From the NCBI GenBank assembly GCA_963824215.1, contig CAWGOE010000001.1, positions 434,001 through 498,000 of the forward strand: a stretch of 64,000 nt of DNA, written 5' to 3'. Each line of letters begins with the position of its first letter. Within the stretch, counting starts at the first letter, position 1. Below, piece after piece: positions 60,375 through 64,000 of this stretch. A program made the position numbers and the translations under genes. The DNA is from VRUE01 sp963824215. Lineage in GTDB: Bacteria > Actinomycetota > Thermoleophilia > Solirubrobacterales > 70-9. A model generated the notes under the pieces. The model worked only from the letters and a program-made list of their open reading frames with translations, was not told the origin of the DNA and made no database searches.

Positions 60375-61316
60375 ATGACCGTCGCAGCGTACTCGGAGCG
60401 TCACTACGAGCTTGCCATCAACATCGAGCTGGTCTCGAAGTCGAACGAATACGTCGTACCGACCTCGAATCAAGAGAAGGGCCTCGGGTGGGATATCGCG
60501 CTTGTCCCCGCCTTGCCGAAGCTTTGGGCATCGCTAACCGAAGGCACTACGGGCGTCGGAGAAGGCTTCGGGCACGGAGTGCCGAGCGCCACGAGTCTGT
60601 TTCTTCAGTACAAGCGGCCCGAATACCTCTGGGCACGTAACGCGAAGGAGGCATCCAGGCGTCAAACCACATTTCGAAAACACACTCCCTACTATCGCTT
60701 CGAGCTCAGCAAGGAACAGCTCCAGCGCCTTCTGAAGCTTCAGCGTGAAGTGGAAGGGCAGGCTCGCGTCTGTTATGCCGCTGGTGTGTTCCATACACGC
60801 TCGGACTTCTACGGCTTGAAGACGAACTCGTCTGTCGCCGAACACTCGGTATTCGTCACCCTGGAGCAGGTGAGGACCGCCCTCCAGGAAGAAGCGCAGG
60901 AAGCTCCCGAAACCGATCACCACGTCTGGAGCTATGACGAGAACGGCGACAACGGACTGCTCAGCTCCGAGCCGCGCCCTCTCGAGGGATTGGGCTTCGA
61001 GGAACTGAAGTCGAGCCTGCAGGAGCAGAGGCGAGAGACTCTCGAACCACTTCGGCGGCATGTGACGAGCCTCAGCGGCCAACTGCAGACCTGGATGAGG
61101 ACGATCGACCGGGACCAACTGCGGACCGAACGCGCCCGATTTGACCCGGGCTATGAGCTGGAGCTGCTTCGTGTCGACCAGATCTCAACCAGGTTCGCGG
61201 AGATCTACGACGGGTCCCCGGAGGAGGCTCGCTCGGTCGTCGAGGTACAGCAGGCGCTCGATGAAGCCGGCATAGGATGGTTCGTCGGAGTCCCCGTCAA
61301 GCGTCGCCCGCGCTGA
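60375..61316 (+). CDS. Uncharacterised protein in accessory region
   Basis: 313 residues, not recognised. The N-terminal half contains YELAINIELVSK, GLGWDIALVPALPKLW, and SLFLQYKRPEYLWAR; the D...QYK arrangement is reminiscent of PD-(D/E)xK nucleases, but this is weak. YYRFELSKEQLQRLLKLQREV and RVCYAAGVFHTRSDFYG follow. The C-terminal part is charged and helical with a possible coiled coil (about 210-240). Base use is less GC-rich than the genes before it. A TACCTT box lies nine bases before ATG 60375. Confidence 0.6.
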   Translation: MTVAAYSERHYELAINIELVSKSNEYVVPTSNQEKGLGWDIALVPALPKLWASLTEGTTGVGEGFGHGVPSATSLFLQYKRPEYLWARNAKEASRRQTTFRKHTPYYRFELSKEQLQRLLKLQREVEGQARVCYAAGVFHTRSDFYGLKTNSSVAEHSVFVTLEQVRTALQEEAQEAPETDHHVWSYDENGDNGLLSSEPRPLEGLGFEELKSSLQEQRRETLEPLRRHVTSLSGQLQTWMRTIDRDQLRTERARFDPGYELELLRVDQISTRFAEIYDGSPEEARSVVEVQQALDEAGIGWFVGVPVKRRPR

Positions 61317-61334
61317 GCACACCGTCGGGTGTAG

Positions 61335-61355
61335 TGCCCCGAGCTGGATTCGAAC
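61335..61355 (-). other. tRNA 3'-end-like fragment (possible attachment-site remnant)
   Basis: Read on the minus strand it is GTTCGAATCCAGCTCGGGGCA, which has a T-loop with conserved TTCGAAT, 3' T-stem and an acceptor-like 3' end, similar to the end of tRNAs with a GCCCCGA acceptor. Neither a D arm, an anticodon arm nor the matching 5' acceptor strand is found next to it. A second T-arm-like hairpin (61402-61418) is on the plus strand. Such fragments are often left by integration of mobile elements into tRNA genes; here that is inference. Confidence 0.35.
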
Positions 61356-61446
61356 TAACCAATAGCTCAAGGACATTAGGTTCGCTCTTATCTGCAGCTC
61401 GCCGGGTTCGTACTCCGGCCTTAGGCAGCTTCCATCGTACGCGGGT

Positions 61447-62088
61447 TCAGGCGTCGCCCAGCATCCGTTCACGCAGCGCTTGGCTCAACCTGTCGAAGCG
61501 CCGCGATTCTTCCGCCTCTTTTGCCAGTCTTGAAGCTTGCGGAGCGATCGGCGCTTCGTACTTCCCTTTCGGGCCATAGGGGTTTTCGGTCGGACCGTCG
61601 AGTATGTGCACGGCCAACTGGGCGATACGGGCACCCGGATAGAGCTTTATTGGACTGTCGCCATCGTTGACGAGCTCCAGCGTCAAACAGCCCTTGAAGC
61701 CGGGCTGGACCATGATCGCCGTGGCTACGATCAGACCGACCCGACCCCATGAGGAGCGGCCCAGTACATAGGCACCGAGGTCGTCGGGCAAGCGCAGGTA
61801 CTCGAGCGTTGCGGCAAGCATGAAGTGGCCTGGGTGGAGCCAGATTTCCTTGCCATAGGGGACAACGATGCGTTCCTGCATGTGGTCGATGTCCGTCTGG
61901 GAGAGCTTGGTCGGATCGAGTCCGGCGTCCAGGGTGCGACGTAGGACAAGGAACTCGGTCCCGAGGCGTAGGTCGATAGAGGCCTCGCCAACCTGCCCGT
62001 CGTCGAAGCGGGGAGTGACGATCAGACGGGTGGCGAGCGGGCGATCGTTGATCGCTTTCCACAGGTCCTCGTGCTTAAGCAGCGTCAT
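61447..62088 (-). CDS. dcd: dCTP deaminase/dUTPase-family protein
   Basis: 213 residues. The trimeric dUTPase fold is evident: EASIDLRLGTEFLV near 35, VLGRSSWGRVGL (RSS, near 108), ATAIMVQPGFKGCLTLELVND with the catalytic-type Glu, and PIKLYPGARIAQLAVH near 145. It would make dUTP from dCTP. Its N-terminus (LLKHEDLWKAINDRPLATRLIVTPRF) differs from housekeeping Dcd. Standalone Dcd enzymes also act in phage defence by depleting dCTP, which fits this accessory setting but is not shown. The ATG overlaps the stop of the upstream gene. Confidence 0.82.
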   Translation of the reverse strand: MTLLKHEDLWKAINDRPLATRLIVTPRFDDGQVGEASIDLRLGTEFLVLRRTLDAGLDPTKLSQTDIDHMQERIVVPYGKEIWLHPGHFMLAATLEYLRLPDDLGAYVLGRSSWGRVGLIVATAIMVQPGFKGCLTLELVNDGDSPIKLYPGARIAQLAVHILDGPTENPYGPKGKYEAPIAPQASRLAKEAEESRRFDRLSQALRERMLGDA

Positions 62089-63170
62089 TGAGCCTCGCTC
62101 TCTCGCCAGAGGCGCAGGGTCGTGCTCATCTCCAGAGACTTGGCGACGAATCGGTGATAGTCCGTCTCGCCGATCGCCCGGGGGATGGCATCGGGCAGGC
62201 CACCGTGCTTGTCGAGTACCTGCAGCCAGCTTGCCAGCAGGATCTCGTGGTGCATTGCCGCCTCCCCATCCTCATGCTCGACCGGGATCACGTCGTTGTC
62301 GAGCAGCTTCGCCAGGTGCTCCTCTCGCTTCTCCCAATTCGGGGCCGCGAACAGGCGGTCGTCGACGGTGGTCTCGACAAGATCGAGGATCGTTGTCAGG
62401 GAGTTGCGGCACACTCGCTCGGCGAAGGAGCCGACCGTGCCCGGGACTTTCGACGGGCCCTCGCCGGCATGGACGACCCACTCCCAAATGCGGCGCAGGC
62501 GGCCTTCGAGGTAGGTGGACCATCCATGCCGCTCAGCGAGCATCGAGACGAGCTTGATCCGCAGTGCCATGCTCGGATGCTCGTCGTCGGGCTTTGCCCA
62601 TCCCACCGAGAGGCCCATCTCTGCGAGAGCAAAGAGGTAGGAAGGGCCAGAAGAGCGAACGCGAGCGCGTCGCAGAAGAGCTCTTCCAGCCACCTTGTGG
62701 CCATGCTCGGGCCTTCCTCGCGAAGAAATGGGAGCAGCTCCCCCGAGGGTTCGCGCACCGGCGTCGTCGAGCATCCGGTCGTAGTCGCCGGAGTCACGCA
62801 AGGGCCTCAGGGCGGCGTCGACCAGCTCCTTCTCATCGACCGCCGGGTGACTCAACTCGTGCGCGAAGATGCTGTGGAGCAGCATCGTGTGCCGCGCATG
62901 CGCAGGAAAGGCGAGCACGACCGGCACTGGCCCCTCGGGCAGTTCCTCTTCGAGCTCTTCTTCCAGCAACCAGTCGAACGGCCAGCTGGAGGTCGAGTAC
63001 ATGTAGTCAGCGCTCTCGACGGGGGTGACCTCGACGCCGGAACCGAGCAGGTCGAGCGCGATCTCGTCGGCGAAGTAGAGAGCCCCGAGGTCGAGCATCT
63101 GCTGCTCTTCCGGTCTCAGCCACAGCAATGAGCAATGCGTGGCCCAAATCAGTTGGGTGTAAAACCGCAA
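62085..63170 (-). CDS. HExxH metallopeptidase-like protein with two compensating frameshifts
   Basis: 361 residues as read, from TTG 63170. HSIFAHELSHPAVDE (about 98-112) is an HExxH metal-binding motif. Between about 62760 and 62650 the reading is scrambled (GARTLGGAAPISSRGRPEHG...). In the neighbouring frame the same bases give SGELLPFLREEGPSMATRWLEELFCDALAFAL, which continues naturally into GPSYLFALAEMGLSVGW. One extra base near 62758-62761 and one missing near 62645-62655 would explain this, and the restored EELFCD would supply a downstream Glu ligand. So the stated frame is open but about 37 residues are probably wrong. It overlaps the dCTP deaminase gene by ATGA. Confidence 0.65.
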   Translation of the reverse strand: MRFYTQLIWATHCSLLWLRPEEQQMLDLGALYFADEIALDLLGSGVEVTPVESADYMYSTSSWPFDWLLEEELEEELPEGPVPVVLAFPAHARHTMLLHSIFAHELSHPAVDEKELVDAALRPLRDSGDYDRMLDDAGARTLGGAAPISSRGRPEHGHKVAGRALLRRARVRSSGPSYLFALAEMGLSVGWAKPDDEHPSMALRIKLVSMLAERHGWSTYLEGRLRRIWEWVVHAGEGPSKVPGTVGSFAERVCRNSLTTILDLVETTVDDRLFAAPNWEKREEHLAKLLDNDVIPVEHEDGEAAMHHEILLASWLQVLDKHGGLPDAIPRAIGETDYHRFVAKSLEMSTTLRLWRESEAQ

Positions 63171-63201
63171 TGCCCTGGCACCGGCCTTCTTAGCGGCGTC
63201 G

Positions 63202-63399
63202 CTACGTGCCCTGGGGTAGTTCGCCCTCCCCTTCGTCGATTCTCTCCGAGAGAGCTTTCAGCGCGTCGGTGACGTGGTCGGCGAGAATCTCACCCCGTCT
63301 CCCCGGCGAGCGGCGGGATTCGATCTCCCCGGAGATCTCCCCCAACAGCCTGCGTGCCGCGGCTAGGACGAAATGGAAGTCGTCGTCCGTGGCAGCCAA
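63202..63399 (-). CDS. C-terminal part of a probably frameshifted gene
   Basis: 65 residues beginning AATDDDFHFVLAAARRLLGEISGEIESRR. It overlaps the end of the upstream reading frame by 37 bases in another frame. Adding one A to the AAAA run near 63410 would join the two smoothly (TRKKGALAATDDDFHF). Not recognised; helical and charged. Confidence 0.45.
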   Translation of the reverse strand: MAATDDDFHFVLAAARRLLGEISGEIESRRSPGRRGEILADHVTDALKALSERIDEGEGELPQGT

Positions 63400-63860
63400 G
63401 GCGCCCTTTTGCGGGTGTGGACGATCCCATTGGCCTGGCCGAGCTCGAATTCGCTGATCTCCGTGAAGACCTCCAGCGCGACCTCGAGCTGGCTGTGCTC
63501 CGGTTCCTGCCCGGCTTGCGCCGCAAGGGCATCCAGGGTCTCCGCGAGGTCAGTCAGCGCTTTATCGATGCTGCCCTCGTCCTCGCCTAGGTCGGCTACG
63601 AGGACGACGGCGCTACGCACCTTGCGCGCGCTCTCGCCGCCGAGCATGTTCTGGGACCGGCGGGCGCTGCCTTGGGCACGTGCTTTTTCCGGGCTGGCTA
63701 GCGCCCGCAGTATCTCGCCACCGCCCGTGAGCGAGCGGCACATGCGCTCGTCCGGGGTCGCGCCGGCAAGGACCTGGTCGATCGCCCAGATAACCGCATT
63801 GGCCTTGAGGCCGGAGCGGACTACCGACGAAAGCTCCTCTAGTCGTTCGAAGTCACGCAT
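63363..63860 (-). CDS. Uncharacterised helical protein, N-terminal part of the frameshifted gene
   Basis: 165 residues from ATG 63860, of which the last 14 or so (PWLPRTTTSISS) look like out-of-frame reading. The first part, RDFERLEELSSVVRSGLKANAVIWAIDQVLAGA, is helical. Further acidic helices follow (DLGEDEGSIDKALTDLAETLDALAAQ). No known domain identified. It is first in a minus-strand run with the HExxH and dCTP deaminase genes. Confidence 0.5.
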   Translation of the reverse strand: MRDFERLEELSSVVRSGLKANAVIWAIDQVLAGATPDERMCRSLTGGGEILRALASPEKARAQGSARRSQNMLGGESARKVRSAVVLVADLGEDEGSIDKALTDLAETLDALAAQAGQEPEHSQLEVALEVFTEISEFELGQANGIVHTRKRAPWLPRTTTSISS

Positions 63861-63911
63861 GAGGTCCCCTCATAGTCGCCGATCTCGCGTGGAGACGAAG
63901 CTCGGATCTCA

Positions 63912-63998
63912 ATAGTTGCATGCAACTATCTTCTCTAAGCAACCAGACGTAAGTTCTCAAAGGAAAATGTTGGTGTTCTGTCACAGTTGTATGCAACT
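63912..63998. promoter_or_regulatory. Two copies of a TTGCATGCAA-type operator at the window end
   Basis: ATAGTTGCATGCAACTAT (63912-63929) is an 18-bp perfect palindrome; AGTTGTATGCAACT (63985-63998) is a second copy with one change, 71 bp away. The symmetry and AGTTG/CAACT ends resemble sites of MarR-type repressors. It lies upstream of the minus-strand gene 63363-63860 and probably of a divergent gene outside the window. No other feature seen in 63861-64000. Confidence 0.55.
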
Positions 63999-64000
63999 TT

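Noticed and set aside
61320..61440. Complete tRNA gene
   Set aside because: No matching acceptor strands, D arm or anticodon arm on either strand; only T-arm-like pieces.

Overview
The window is high-GC bacterial DNA that looks like a chromosome of a deep-branching actinobacterium, most plausibly class Thermoleophilia (Solirubrobacterales-like). The reasons are the gyrB-gyrA pair close to a pknB/fha/rodA/pbpA cluster (near-origin synteny also known from Mycobacterium), many GTG/TTG starts, many genes with a TAnnnT box 6-8 nt before the start codon (leaderless transcription), a large set of TetR regulators, and secreted beta-propeller/collagen-like proteins with basic C-terminal tails. The species assignment is inference; there is no rRNA gene here.

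Layout. 1-7182: the 3' part of a GH78 rhamnosidase, then gyrB and gyrA. 7183-8854: a RES-Xre toxin-antitoxin pair with a clear operator. 8855-10225: an HNH nuclease and pheA (minus strand). 10428-20626: cell-wall growth control. This holds a divergent CARDB-like membrane protein, a kinase, fhaA, fhaB, pstP, rodA (frameshifted), pbpA, PASTA kinase pknB and ddl. 20672-22585: a GmrSD-like DUF262/DUF1524 candidate defence protein. 22592-26697 (minus): a second membrane kinase, purM, uppP and a DedA protein. 26756-36997: a Wzx/Wzy-type surface polysaccharide locus. 37040-38233: a HATPase plus DUF4325 pair. 38273-45084: two GNAT/FemAB-like genes, a DUF3105 protein, a hydrolase, metF, a sugar transporter and a crotonase. 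45196-52473: seven TetR-family genes (eight TetR domains, one gene being a tandem fusion) interrupted by vapBC and pyrF. 52902-60297: a secreted collagen-like protein and two very large secreted proteins. 60375-64000: an accessory segment with an orphan gene, a tRNA-like fragment, a dCTP deaminase-like gene, a damaged HExxH protein, a damaged small gene and two copies of a palindromic operator.

How the genes work together. Most of 10-37 kb concerns the envelope. RodA and PbpA polymerise and cross-link peptidoglycan. PknB, the other kinases, PstP and the FHA proteins regulate this. Ddl supplies D-Ala-D-Ala, and UppP with DedA recycles the undecaprenyl carrier. The same carrier is used by the PglC-type sugar transferase, glycosyltransferases, Wzx flippase and O-antigen ligase-like enzyme downstream.

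The most unusual features are long perfect inverted repeats (11-30 bp arms). Several overlap stop codons, two related copies lie in frame inside the O-antigen ligase gene and one lies inside a FemAB-like gene. Others are a conserved leaderless-promoter geometry that also points to an AUC start for fhaA, a tandem TetR fusion carrying an internal leaderless start, and single-base indels in rodA and in two genes near 63 kb that may be sequence errors or real lesions.
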